Shown piece after piece: positions 22,701-36,812 of a stretch of 64,000 bases of DNA. The stretch lies in NCBI GenBank assembly GCA_030407005.1, contig JAUDYN010000013.1, positions 407,389 to 471,388 on the forward strand, in the 5' to 3' direction. The DNA comes from Desarmillaria ectypa. Lineage: Eukaryota > Basidiomycota > Agaricomycetes > Agaricales > Physalacriaceae. Position numbers and translations under genes: made by a program. The stretch's first letter is position 1. Every line of letters begins with the position of its first letter. A model generated the notes under the pieces. It did no database searches, was not told the DNA's origin, and worked only from the letters and a program-made list of their open reading frames with translations.

Positions 22701-25700
22701 GCCGAACGCGCAATAACTCCAGTGGCGCGTGTTGATTTTGAATGTTCTGATCATGTGGACTGGGGCGCCTGCCGAAGATAACGTCCAATTGAACGGGTTG
22801 TGGGACCATACGCCACTGATGTGAGTGGGTTCATCTCTCTGGAGGATGTTAGTGGATTATAAGAAGCTGCAGTTTTATATAGAAACTTTCTCAAGTTTTC
22901 CGACATCGTATCGCATCAGAACTTGAGATCATAAATGGTTAAATTGATAGCGAGCTATTCGGAGGTCCTGATTGGTTTATTATTTTGTGAGAGTGTCGCA
23001 GTTAGATGACGAACCCATTGAAAGATGCCTGACGAGTGCAGAGTCAGCGGCTAGGTACGCATTGAAAAGCGAGAGCAGTATTTGTATAGCCAACCTGGAG
23101 CCACTCGGATATCAAAAATGGTGAGAATGAATACAGGAAGTGTCTTTCTAGTGCAAGTTCTTCCTGAATGGTCAAGAGTCAAAGGGAGACAAAATGTTCA
23201 CGCCGGATCTGGGACCAAGTACCAGGACGCAGGCTCAAACGGCATCTTCCGATACATGATTTGGCGTTGCGCCTGTAAGCGATTCACATACAAACTATCC
23301 GTAAGCCTTGGCCCTTGACGATATTTTGTTGTATGCGACAAAGAATGATAGATTTCATTTAATTCGGTAGCGTCCTGCAGATCATAAATGCGGTTCAGAG
23401 AGAGATCAAGTTTTATAGTTGCAAAATTTTAGCGGTTACCGCGTCAGAAGTTCAATCAAAGTTCGATAAGTATATTTAGATTCCTTCGAGATTGCGAGAG
23501 ATCGAGGCAAATTTTTTGAAGCATGGCCTGTACAAACCAGCGAACTTGAGAATAATTTTTTTTTACGATTTATCCATAAAATCTTACAATTGTACGGAAG
23601 ATGCTGTGTTGGGGTTATACATCCGAAAGATGTACCCACCTTATGCCTACCACAAAGTCTTCAAGTTATACATCTTTTATGTGTCATCATGAAAAAAGAG
23701 ATGTTGTTGTTTCACCAACAGATACGTTATGCATCGATTCGTCGGCTTATGAACGTACGACCCGGCGTACGTGTCAAATGAAATTGAGCCCCACCCTCCC
23801 CACCACTCCTGAATTGCTGTGCTTCTTTCGGTGGAAGGAAGATGATGGTTGTAGCTCTGACTTAGTATCTGTCATTAGTTCCGCATGACAATGCAAAGAC
23901 CGCCCCTGCACCGTTCCCAGTCGCTCAGAGGCGAATGATGCACCGGGGATGACAGGGGTCGGTAACTATGTATTCCAAGCCCGTAGCTCGATACTGGAAA
24001 AATGAGGAGGACCCAGTGATCATAGGTGATCGACTGAAGTAAAGGATGAACCACGAGGACTTCTGGCATTGCTGAGAAACCCACTAGATCATAGCGGTTA
24101 AATTTTCACGTCCACGCCTACCTATAAGTGAATTCATTTATGGCACATTGTTTCATCCTGCGAATTTGGGATGCAGAGATTCGCTGTCCCCACCAAATTT
24201 ACGGAAACATGCTTCTTCGATGAAAGTTGATCTAAATACAGCGTGAGACTAAAGGGTAAGTTCATTCTCAACCATCCCAGCTGACTCCGACAGTCTTATC
24301 CTACCATTTTTGATCATTACCAATCCAAAAAAGGATCTTCTACCTATGCCTCTGTGCTGGAGTTCCCAAATCCATCGACTTCTCAAGACTCCGATACATA
24401 GGGCCGAACTATGGACCGTCACCCCAGTTCTTATTAGGTATACATCTGTGATATCTGGGCTGATATCGTTCCGCTGGGGCGTATACTAGGACTGCAGTGT
24501 TTTCTCCTTTCACACAGCTGTTATTCTTAAACGTCTCGAAGCTCATGACTCGAGGCGACCTGAATAATTCCGTTTTCAGTGTATTCCATCCGTCAAGTTG
24601 CACCCCAACTTTACGTATACGAGTTGACACATAATCATCCATTTAATATTTACTGGGAAAACTAAATGAACGTGGTTTCACAGGTTTAGGACTCCAACTC
24701 GGAGGCTCATATAAATCTCCGATAAACAAAATCATCAACTCGATACCTAGCAACGGTGGATGCTCCCTTGTCTGACAGATAACTACAAGAGCAACATACC
24801 AATGGCAAGAAGCTAAACCATGATGAACGGAGAGGAACGGGACGGAAAATACGGTACTGCAACTGACATGCATATAATAAATTGGGAATCATAATGGCGT
24901 TTTGGATGATTTCACACGCCACAGAGGCGAAGCCTCATGTCGGAGGTTATGAAACCCGCTCCGGTCATCTATTGAATCGACTCCGCGGGGCGGCTTCAAA
25001 AGACGAACCTAGTCCCAAGAAATGAAATCCATGGATAACAACGACTAGAACCGCATCTTCCAATATGAAGAATTGGCCACCAAGAAGAAAGGAAAAGGCA
25101 ACACAGAAGGCACAAGTTTAAATTCTCTAGTACTATTAGGGACCAAGAGCTCAAGAGGAAGTTTCTTAGTACTTTTCAGCTGAGACGTCGTACCGTCTCT
25201 TGAGACAGCTACTGCAGCCGATTAGTCAGAAGCCTACCAGGCTGCACAAACGAAATATCAAGATAACTGCGATCATCGTTAAGCCAAAGTGGCGGTGGTA
25301 GGATACGCTGATTTGTTCATCTTGAAGATTCGTACGATCTTTCACCTCAGCCATCGTCGATAAGTAGTCACGGAAATATTTTACCTCTGGAGAATCGGTC
25401 GGACAAGAGGAGAGTCCCTCTTCATCTGGGATAGCTAACAATGTATCTTTGCGGAGCAGGGGGAAATAATCACATGTCTCGAAGAAAAACCAAGTGAAAC
25501 ATGCATCAATCCATGCGGTAGATTTGTTATTAATTCGAAGGCATGATAGACTCGGGGTGCATGCGTACATATCATCGCCGGAGATGCGACCTTCGGTATG
25601 CTGAAAGTGACAGCGCCTGTTCTACCTCGCCTTATAGGGGAGGTCGTTCCGCTACACAGGACGAGGTCCCAGGAGTATTCAAATTTTTAGGAATTGAAAG

Positions 25701-28225
25701 GTAATACATACTTAAGCAAGCAGACAACTCTCATAAACAAGATTTTGTTTCAGGGACTGTCCATAAACATACGCAGCGGGGTTCAGTTACCTTGGTGGGT
25801 GCCAACAATTACTATTCAATCAGTAAGCTAAAGAGATGGTTTTCAAACATGGCATACGTAATGCACGTCTGGAGCTTGGCGACTTAGAGCATTCATCGCC
25901 TATCTTCTGCAACGGATACCATACGCAACCCCATGTAGAACGGGACCAACACAGACGAATAGTATGTTAACTTTGGAGGAGGTATGCCATGCAGGCGCTG
26001 GACTACTATGAAATGCTAGGCACATTGGATATACAAGGCGCAGTATTAGGGCTTCGATTATGAAAATATAGGAGACTTAAGGGGGTCAACGAAGAAAAAT
26101 TGAGGGACAACGGGATCGAAGTCACCTACGGCTGACACGGCAGCCTGGCACTTATTGACATTCACCAATAGTACAACCGTGGTCTTCAAGAAATAACAGA
26201 AATTATAAAGAATTAGTTGTCTGAAAGGGCTTTAAATTTCCTTTGTGAAAATGTACTGACGACGGGTCAACTTAGCTTCATTAAAGTGTTGGATTATAGG
26301 AGATTAGGTGAGTGGAACCATTTGGGCAAAAGTATCATCTCTTCATAGAGTAAATGTCGCCAGGATGAGTGTTCTGACCGAAATCTGGGGATTGCAGGTA
26401 AGCGAAAAGCGTTCATCGGTTAGTGGTGATCTGATCCTATATAGACATGTGGCCGAGCCGGCACCGTCGTTGATCTGAGACGACTACCTCAGAACTCAGT
26501 GGAATGAGAGAGCGCAGGGATCACCCTTAAGCATGCTAGATTTGTGTAAGCACATTGCTATTTTTTTTACATTCTGATCCTTTAAACATTCAAGGCAAGG
26601 AGATATTCCCCTGCGTTTAGCGGAATCTATCATTTTAGGTTACTTGGAGACAAGGCAACCGACGCTCTCGCATTTTCTTTTGTATCCATTGGCCGATCGT
26701 CTACATGGTACGCCAGATTCCAAGCAGGTCTGAACCTCAGAGAAAGCGAACGATAAAATCCAGATCAAGCTATTCTTAGTACTTCTCGCGATGGGCGAAA
26801 TATATGGAAGGCCGCCGATGCCATGCCATAACGTATGAGCATGTCATCGATCGTTAAGCGTACGTCTACTTTTGCGCATTTTCACCTCACCGTAGTATAA
26901 TTAATATCAGGTGATGCCGAGGCATTCACGGTGTCCAACAATTGAATCAAAGTAGCAGCACCCTGAGTACTATAAGGTTACAGTTGACTTTCTTTCTCAG
27001 CTGAGGCGCTCCATTTTTTTATCGAGCATGTCACGCTCCCGAGATTAAAATATTAGTATGTTGTCCATGTCTTTCTCCGTAAGCCTATGTCTCTTCATTT
27101 TTATAATCCTAGTCATAATATATATGTAAACTACCGCTCTTCCTCTATTTATTTTCATTGGAGAGATATCATGTCCGTGCAACGTGGTCGTGTTGGTCAA
27201 ACGGCCTAGTCAGCAATCATACCTAGAACTGTTATATGACATACCGTTGTCGTCTGGGATCATCAACAATCGTCAATACCATTGTCTCTACATGACGTTC
27301 CTTAAAATATGCGCTGATACTCCGTCGTTCCATCCTTATGAGTTTTATATGCATGTCTAGCGGCGTTCCATGCCTTGTTCCCATCAATCTGCAGACCTCC
27401 ACGTCCATAAGAAGTTTCCTTCTCATGAAGAAATGCCAAGTGGATGGCGTGCTGTGCATTTACAGCTCAGAAAAGTTTGGAAAAGGTTCACTATTACCAG
27501 CATCATGGCTACGGCTGTGCCAGTCTGACAAGCGTCTTCATCGATTTCACAGTTCATCTTTTTTTGATCGGGAGAGAGTGGGTATTCACATCCACACTCA
27601 CCAGGTTCAATACGGCATGCATGTTCTATCATGCCACATTGCTGTGGATTACCCCACTCCTCTCTGATGAGCTTCTGGCGCTCTCTCAATTGAAATCGAA
27701 ACGCGAATCCGACTGTTGATGAGGTGTTTCCCGTTCCAACTTTTGTTCCGCGAAGACTTTCTCAATAAAGACTTGATGTGTAATGCTCATCCAGATGCTG
27801 CAGTTACCTTCTCTCCCTTCTGTTCGCGTTTCATCCCTCATAAATGAATGGTCACGCTCTCACACGCGTCATCACGGTGTTTTCCTTGACTGCTTGTCAC
27901 GGTCATTGAGAATGAATCTGCATTGGGAAAGCAGAAGGGGTGAGATGAACAATGCTACCATAGGACGCTAGTTCAGCTGCCAGTGTCGAATGATGTGAAA
28001 ACACAAATACACTGCATACACTTCAAGGCCTTAGCTCTGATCTTTGGCATGTTAACTTCCCGACCTCGAAGAGGATACGCTTATTGCCGTAGACTGGTCA
28101 TTCCTGCGTTTTAATCTGAATAGTTGCTGCGGTATGTCCTTCTTATCGATCTCATATGACAGTCCTACTGAAGTGCCTTTTGAGACAAGAGCATCAAGTG
28201 TGGTCGATATAGAACCTACTTCAAC
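19721..28225. other. Gene-poor sequence, nothing recognised
   Basis: The frames reach at most about 118 codons (21170-21526, plus) and show no known motif. One minus-strand frame at 25226-25570 has a faint resemblance to fungal transcription-factor middle domains, but it is too weak to call. No repeats or RNA genes are supported. Confidence 0.45.
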
Positions 28226-28380
28226 AGATGTTCTTCCTCTCCTTCCCTAACAAGGTCATCGTCCTCATTCTCGGCTTTATCGTAGTACTTCTCGTTGCAG
28301 CAGTGACATATTTGTTTCAAAATGTTCAAGAGCCTGTATGTCATGGGGAATCTAATGGCAGAGGTAAGCATTCACATCGT
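28226..28380 (+). other. Possible orphan membrane-segment exon
   Basis: A short frame reads FFLSFPNKVIVLILGFIVV and continues LLVAAVTYLFQN, a convincing single transmembrane helix flanked by polar residues. It is followed by a stop after about 50 codons. No start, splice partners or conserved neighbours are visible, so it may be chance or one exon of a lost gene. Confidence 0.2.
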
Positions 28381-31300
28381 CTTTTACAACTTTAATTTGT
28401 GCTAGCGGGGCGTTCAGACAGCACGATCTCGGGATCCTTCAAGCTACGGCGCGGAAGACGATATTTACGGTTCTTGAGGCTACTTTTAACCGTCGTCTTG
28501 AATAGATGTTCGTGACGTTGGGACCCTAAAAAAATCGCCGGATTTTCATAGGCAGCGCAGCTATGGTGAACGCAAAATATGGTATTTATGATTACTGGTT
28601 GAGAAAACGTTTTCTCACGCTGCACTAATCAAAAGTTTTTAGATGTCGTCTCGCATCTTGTATTCTTTACGCAAACGACGATTTAATGGTCATCTTTCGA
28701 TAATATGAACAATCGAAACACCGCCCGGGCCCATAATGTATCAACTTTCTGGCATCGCTGACGATTTTCTTGCAGCAGGCGGACCCTGCGTTAAAGATCG
28801 ACCACCTTCTCGTACTCCAGAATTATATTTATGTCTTCTTCGCTCCTTGGTACACACGGTACATTGATAGGCCCTGTATAGCTTCGATTCTTATCTATTC
28901 CTGAAACTGCGAATATAAACAGTCGCTTAACAACACAGGGAAGCCTGATCGTCTGCTGACGGCCATTTAAAATAGGATTTTTGTCCTCACTGGTAGGCAA
29001 ATTAAAATCAGACCATCATAGAATTCCGTCTCTTCCCCCCACGTACCAAACATTCTGGACCCAAGTTCAATTCTACCTATACTGTCAGGACTTGAACTTC
29101 TAAATTAGATGAAAGGAGAGAACAAAAATTTCTGCCGGAGGTGACAGCACGCCCGACAACTGTTTACCCGGTAGTATTCCGATCCGGGGAAAAATTCACA
29201 GTCGCTCGTTTCGCCTATCCGGAACTCCGGAGTCTTCTACAGACACCGACCAAGCACGGTTCTGTCAGGGTCGATATTCTTTCTCAGGTGCACCACCGAC
29301 ACCTACGCATGACAGCACAGCAGATGGTACTGCTCTGAGGTCTAGTCCTCTGCTATCCCGAGGGAAACTATCCTGTACCCAACAAAGTGGTGAGAAGCAG
29401 TCGTTTCTTGCGTAATATATTCAAGACCATACTTGTATCTTGCTCCTCAGCCAGCCAAATGGGTACTAACATCTTAGTCTCTTCCAATTTCTGAATTCAA
29501 TGGGTCGACACGAGGACATCTATCCTTCAAGGGTTTCGAAATCGTCTTTGTCCACATAGTCATTAACGGTTGTCGTTTGCCTAAATGATCACTCACTTAC
29601 TTCGCGATCGGGAGTGTCGAGAAGATACTCATGAGTGTGAGTCGTCTTCTTACCAGTATTGCCTCTGGATATGAATTGGTAGATAGATCTGCGTAATACG
29701 GGCGTTGACCCAGCGAACCAAGCGTGGATCCGTCGGTCAGTAATCCGATGCAAGTTCCTCGTCAATTGTTTTAGTATTATTGCTCTTACGCTGGTATTTG
29801 TCGGTTTCGTGCCCATACGTTTTATTCGACTTACCCAATCAGCCCGCTTCTCAGCTGATATAGGGGCGGAATGCACAGTCATGTTTTGTCTTCTTTGTCC
29901 GTCTTGTGAGTAAGTATGATCGAGGTATCATCGTGGTGATGTCGTCTCTCTGATCTGCCGGCGCATCGTAAATAAAAAATTTGTTTGCCATTGAATATAT
30001 ATTTGTAATCTGAAATCACCTGAAGATGGTATCAATACGCCACCAACAGAAGACTTCATGCCGCATGCCTTACAACTCTATGTGCAAACGTCATTTCATC
30101 GTCCAGAAGGAGTTTGTGTTAGGATGACTAAGAATCGTTCGGAATGGGACAGTTTACCAGTATCAGACCTCGGCTTCTCCATAGCAATCCAGAGCTGTAA
30201 CGGCGTAGATGACGTATGACTTTGATACGCCACACAAATACTGCGCCCCGTGTGAGGCATTTCAGATGGCTCCGGTCATCAACGGTTGCAGGCATGCCGT
30301 CAAGTGGCTGATAATCAGAGCGGAATACGCAAAATCGATAATTGATTGATATAGCCGATGCAAATAAGATTGAAGGGCGATGTGATACGCCACAAAAGAG
30401 TTAGACGTCATAGAATTATCATAAGGTCCATTCCATCCAAGTGTCTTCGGGACTATTACTTCCGGGAGAGGTCTACAAACTCTAGATACTGCCCTTGAGA
30501 TCGATCCCTAAGTCGAAGGGTAAGTCGGCGTGATTGGGTATCGTCTGGACTCGCTTGTTCGATAAAACATAAAGAAACATCTCAGCTGTAGTGCTAGGGC
30601 TAGTCATCCAGCTCAAATATCGTCAATCGATCCCATATCATTGTGGAAGCATCGAGCCCAGGCCTTTCGTTCCCATGCTTGGTTAAACAATTTAACCATA
30701 ACTCGGGCACTCGAGATCATCCTCACATGCATCGTAATCTTCGTAGCACAGGCAACGTACCCATTCAAAGAGGACGAGTATGGACCTGCTCTCTGTGTAG
30801 CGGTCAAATTCAGGCAGAGAGATAAATCGTGATGAATCATGACACGCAGATGTTAATACAGTCATCCAGGCCCCGAAATAAAGGATGGTACTTCTCTGTC
30901 CTGAAAAATATTTGCAGAGATTAGGAGCGATTACCGACTGGATGGCTGAGAGTCAAACCGTCGCCTCATAATCTCGTGGCCGATCGGGGAATATTCGAGA
31001 AGCTCAGGTGTAGGTCCGGGTACCACCTTCGCATCTCTAGCATAACAAAAGAGGTCAGAGATGATTGTTCATTTATGTCCGATAATAAATGCACAACAAT
31101 ATATTGCCGCCCTTTTCTGGGGACTATGCTGTGTCAGGGAGCAGTCCTACACCAGCACCAACGAATGAATGTTTAATGAATTATTTACAGGCGAACGGCG
31201 CACATCTAAGTAAATTGGGTGATCCACGCGCATCAGAAGACTCAGATGCGAAGAATTTTTTAATGGAACGTGTTCGCATTCATATATTATCGTGCAAGAA

Positions 31301-34300
31301 AAGGCGTCTAAGCATAATGGGACATACCCGACTCGCAAACGGAGCCTTGAGTCTTGTGACTGAAACGTTGAATTTTAGGGTTGAACACACAGCAGGTGAA
31401 AACTTGAAGTCACCCACGATATCATAGAGACATTTTGAGGGAACAGAATATCATTTGTGATTGAGCGCCTTTCAGCGGATCTGCACAAGCATAATGGGAA
31501 AAACGGCCGCAGATAAAAATGAACGTGTAGTCGTCAGAGAGAACGCAAATTTGAAAATCGGCAAAGCGCGTGCCCTTACCGAATCTAATCAACCGAACTA
31601 CCCCAGGCTGGGACATGTTGAATTTACCTCGACGAACTTTGTTCAGTAATATTTATCCCTACTAAGATGCAAGGAGAAATGTTGTAATTACTGCCACGCA
31701 TGTTTTTTCTATGAATCATAAAATTCTCGTGAAGCCAGGCTGATAGCAACCGACCAGCTGCTTGTGTAGGGTGTAGACACAATCTGTAGAGTTTGCTTCC
31801 TTCCCAATAAGTCTTACATACTTAACATTGCTCGCTTATCCTTTGGTATATCAACTCTACGGGTGACACGTCCTATATATCCTCTGAACTTATATGCTCC
31901 TACGAGAAATTCCTGTATTCTAGCTGTTGATTTTTTCCCCGGATTTTGCCGACCCAGTATACGTTCGTTGGGGGCTCCCCTGGATCTGATCGATTTACTC
32001 TACTTACCTTTACCCAAGTCGACAGTTTCTGTATCTGTGCCTTCGAGGCGTGAACGTATGGCTGGGGCCAGTATGGATTACGAAACTGAAGTTCGAGTAC
32101 CATAAATGCTTTTTCGTAAGCAGCATCATCCGGCTCGAACTATTGGCAGAAATCGCTACGATTACAGTTCATCACTGCTTCTATACTTATTACATACGCC
32201 ACATTATCCAATTGAAATAAGCAGTGGTGTGTTTTTGTGTCTAGACATAGAAGCATCGTCTTATTAGCTGGTAACGATCACGTTGACAGACTCTGGGTAG
32301 GAGTGAAGGGCTCACTGGACTTGGTAATGGGGTTTCCATTCTCTCCCTATTCCATAGACACTGTCAAGGCTAAGTCCCAATGGCGTAACGCCTCATAGAC
32401 ATCGTAATGCACATCTTACGGGATACAACTGTTCATCTCGGTCTCTATTAAAATCGTCCCCCATTCTATGAACTGAATAGAAACATGAAATTGTGACGAG
32501 TACTCTGTCTGACACTTACAAGACGATGGTTCTTGATCGGTGCGAGGGTGGGGAAATTCAACACTGAATACCAGACTCCGCGTGTTGTTCTAGATAAGGC
32601 TCTCTTATGATACTTTGGGTCTAGCGCCGTTCCTGGACAAATTCCGGCTGCCCCGTCGGTTTGCAAAGCGATACTCAATACGCCCTGCCGGAAGATCCCA
32701 TCAGCCCTCAATTCAATTGGTAGCGGAACACCGCGATCTCACGCGATCCCACATCTCGGCTCTTTCACATATCCCTGGGCAGATTATTCCGCAGCCCTAT
32801 CGTACCGTCAATGCCGTTATCACGAGCTTATGGACTAGTGTCAATGTGAGAGGCTTGGTCGAGTTTCAAAGACTGTTACGGTTGCAGAACAGGTTTGTAG
32901 TCTAAGGAATCTTCGGCGGTACAACGCAACTTGAAGCGTTTTGGCCAGCGTAGGACCGTTATTCTTTGCTTCTTTCCACGCAGTCTTACATTCAACGGCG
33001 CTTAGCGTTAAAGTTGAGGTACGTATGGTTTCATATTCCTTGCTGACTGTGACAGATTACGAGATTCGCATTTCTTTAGATTGTTGACTGTCTATAATCT
33101 CGTGCTGCTACTAGGTCCATTGTTCGAACAAGCTCTTTTGTGTTATGAAGAACTCACACAATGAAAATTACCTATTAACCAGAAGAATTTTTACATCTTA
33201 CATTGGAAACCTGGCTCCAGGGACTGACTTCGGTAATGATAGCTCACGGTGTATCTGATGGGTCGAAATGCACCAATAAGGGAATCGTCTGCCGAACTGA
33301 CGCTTTCTTATCGTCCTCTTCCTTTCGACTCCGTAAAGTGCTTGTTATGGTGTCTCAGCTAACTTTAGGTGTACCATAGATAAATTTATTTATCATTGCG
33401 AGTCTAATTTCGTGAAATGTCGATCAGGGGAGCGCGGACTGTTATTCTTAACGAATGGGCCTTAGGGTACCTATTTCTGTGGTAGGTAGATCAGGGTCTG
33501 TCTTCGTCGGTGCAATGTTATTCATAACTGACATTGGACTCGAGCTATTCATGTATTTGATCAAAGATATTATTATTGGTATATGAAATTCAAAAGTTCA
33601 TTCTTAGCAGATAACCGGTATGTTGATGGGGCCGATGGTCGTGGTATATATATTCACTCATTTTACGCTGATTTTCTTGTGGGCATCTCTGCAACTACTT
33701 ATGGCCGGGGGGATGTACATGTTACACCAGTTATCTCCTTTATGACGGCTGCTGTCTCATCCACTCTGGGTATGCCTGCAACTCACATGCTGCGAATTGC
33801 TAACTCCAACGCCGTCGAATAAAGGAAATCTGACTTGGTACCCGGTCGACGCCACAGTAGTTTGGTTACCGAATGAAGCGTCATAGCCGTTCATGACTGG
33901 CACCTATCATGTCTGAGCATCGCTTCTAGAACCCGAGGCCCGAGAAACCGAAGGCCCAAGACAGCAGCTTTTAGTCAGTGCATTACGTCCGATAACCGAT
34001 GTCGGACTGCCTTTCGTGGACGACTCCAAGCATTATTGACGAGTTTCACTCAGAAAGGTTACATTGAACGATCGCTTTCAAGTTCATGAAGACTACCTGA
34101 CAGCGCAGCACATGGATAAAGCGTCAGCCGCACTTCAAACCGCTACTCTCCGTTTCATGCGTTCACTGATCTTGCTGGTTCAAACCTTGAGGTAGAATGT
34201 ATAGGATCGCACGGAGATATCACTATCGGCAAACAAGAGGGCGTTAAGCCCAAGAAGCATCCTGTATCTTATCTTATCGCTCGACTTTCTGATGACCCTT

Positions 34301-36720
34301 ACCGCCACAAGCGGCCGACTCCGGCGATACCTTGACCACTGCCTTACTCAACTCCGCCAACTTCGATTTCAAAGATCACGGCATTGGTCATTTGTTGGTT
34401 GGAGCAGGGAAAACATAAGCTAAACAATCCACTCTCCATGGTAATTACCATTTCTCCGTCAGCAATGATCTCACCATCTTACCTTGGCACACTACATTCA
34501 TTGAATTAAATTCCCATCGCTTCTGCAGCACTGCCTCTCCGCTGATTTTAATCACCCCAGGATTTGGAGGTATTTTATCGCCGTATTGATCGCTGTCTTG
34601 TGAGTTTCCGTCTCTGACATTCAGAATCCGCCCAAGTGAATGGTTCGGAACACAAAGCTGCCTTTGTCTCCCCTCAAAGCGCGTTTCGACAGTACATGTC
34701 GCCGTGTATACAACGCTTCTATCCTTCCACCTTGTTCGGATTACCGGAGAACTTTGATGAATATCATTTGGAACTGTCTCGCCACTATGTTTGTGTGCAC
34801 ATGCATACTAATGCTCCAGGTCTACGACACTCGAATCGGGAATCCGTATATATTTTGCTCCACGTAGAACTGGGCTCATATTGAATTGAATCACTATTCC
34901 CGAAGCTCTCGCAGCATGGGTAATTCATCAGTACTATTCAGCCCGTAAGGTTTCAGAGCGTAAGCTGCTCATTCTTCTCAATACTTGACGATGCATCACA
35001 TTGACGGCCCGCTATCCGCAGTATCACCTAAAGTAGCGATGGTGCACGGATATTAGTGTTCTATCACCAAGACAGGAAGAGTGCCAGAGTTGCTCTTGCT
35101 GATGTTTACAAAGCATCTTGAACGGAATACAACTCGCGGAGATAGAAGATAACATCGAAATCGACAGCAACGCTTTCACCAAGGTGTGTTTCCATTTTTT
35201 AGATTTCTTGGTTCGTCGTGGCAGTTAAACATCTCCCGCTTACCCTAACTGATCTGTTAACGGCCATCATTTAGTTCTTCATTGCTCATCAATGTTGCTA
35301 CTGGTGGGATATCAGCGGACTCTACGAAGTATGATTGTACATGGGTGCTTCTCTAATCTTTTGTTGGGTCTATCTTTAAAGCGATAAGCGGTGTGAAATA
35401 GTAGGATTGTGTTTTGTACGGAATGTTAAGAGTTCAAGACGGTGGTCCGAGCATCCGGACGTCCAATCATAACGGATACTTAGGCTACCATAAAACACGG
35501 AAAACAAGTCGCGACAATAGCATGTGCGTTATGTATTCCGGAAGACTTCCATTGACTCTAAACGAAAAAAGGTAGAAAATATGAAAGCCGGATACGTAAT
35601 CAAAGTCAAGACAGCAGCGGGAGATCATAAGCGCCATAAAAGACGCTCAACTCATCATCTCGGAGCGTCGATGCCTGCTGCTACATCCACTGGCTGTAAT
35701 ACCGGAACGTTCAACCAAAATCAGCCTACTTAGTCGTTTTGATTTGGCGTCTTTCCGGTCAGAAGCCGCCAGAAGCCGCGTGTGAGTAACTTGTTCTCTA
35801 TGGCTGCTCAAGGGGATGTAACTTCACCGTAGGATGGGAAATTTTTCATTTACCGTACTTGCCCTTGCCCCTTCTGTCGGGCCAACCGTTCTTCCTGATG
35901 AGCGCCCCGAGAGATCCTTGTGCTTGGTTCTACCAATCCTCTTTGTCCCTGTATCGCTGCGGTTACCCCACGGGACACCGTGTTTCTCCATTTGCTTGAA
36001 TCCTCCCATACAGATTGTGCTCATACTTGGTGTAGTAGGGGGAAACCGCTCCCGTGATACGCTGGTCTCATTGATTCCTCCGTGCAATCGTGGGCTTTAC
36101 AGACAGAGAATCGTCATTCGTCTTACCAGACTTGTTGAATTGCTTCTTCCGTCACTCTCAGGTTTTCCGCGAGGCTGTCACGTCCATTCATAATTTTCTA
36201 GTCCTGGGTACATGACTTGTACGGAATGACAGCTTTCTTGTTTAGTATGTTCCGTTATTGCGATATTTCTCTCGGGACTTTTGGAAAACGGCTATGGAGC
36301 TCATTGGTTGTCTCTCGCTTGTACATCCAGAAGTACTCGAGGCCCACCAAAAGTGATTTAAGAGGATGCGGCACCCACTATTACCGTCCTAGCCGGAGCA
36401 CCCATCTTTCTAGACTGTTGTTCCGCCCGTGGATAGGCCTAGTCACCATTGCCGGTCAGTCACGGTCGGGCCCGCACGCCGCCCGTTACTTTACATTTCT
36501 ACAGTGAATGTTCCCTGTTTACGAAAACCACTTATACCTCGGAGCCAATAAAGACGCTCGATCTCTTCCGGTTTTTGATTTATTTTTATTTTTATCAAGG
36601 GATCGGCGTGTGGCGTTTGACGAATGGAATGAGGGTCGGATAAATATCGCATCGGGATTCGGCGGGAGGTATTTTGAATGGGAGAATGGTCGTAGATAGT
36701 ATATCGTAAGAGCCTCATGA
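28381..36720. other. Gene-poor sequence with a scattered ATACGCCAC motif
   Basis: No gene is recognised. The nonamer ATACGCCAC occurs at 30035, 30225, 30385 and 32194 on the plus strand (and again at 42174). The rest shows short unrelated frames only. Confidence 0.45.
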
Positions 36721-36812
36721 TCCCTCTTAGCTCAGTTGGTAGAGCGCGTCACTAGTATCTGTCCTTGACGGTCCTTTATGACGAGGTCAGTCGTTCAAGT
36801 CGGCTAGAGGGA
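36721..36812 (+). tRNA. tRNA-Thr (anticodon AGT) with a 20-bp intron
   Basis: The acceptor arms are TCCCTCT and AGAGGGA, seven perfect pairs. The D arm is GCTC-AGTTGGTA-GAGC. The anticodon stem CGTCA/TGACG encloses the loop CTAGTA(intron)A with anticodon AGT, which reads threonine codons. The intron of 20 bases lies one base after the anticodon, the standard nuclear position. The T arm is AGTCG-TTCAAGT-CGGCT with one G-T pair. The internal promoter boxes TAGCTCAGTTGG and GTTCAAGTC are intact. It is upstream of the MADS-box gene on the same strand and looks functional. Confidence 0.88.

Noticed and set aside
25226..25570. Minus-strand frame resembling a fungal-specific transcription factor middle domain (ACFTWFF..YFPLLRKDTLLA)
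   Set aside because: The resemblance is short, and no Zn2Cys6 cluster, flanking exons or further motifs were found.
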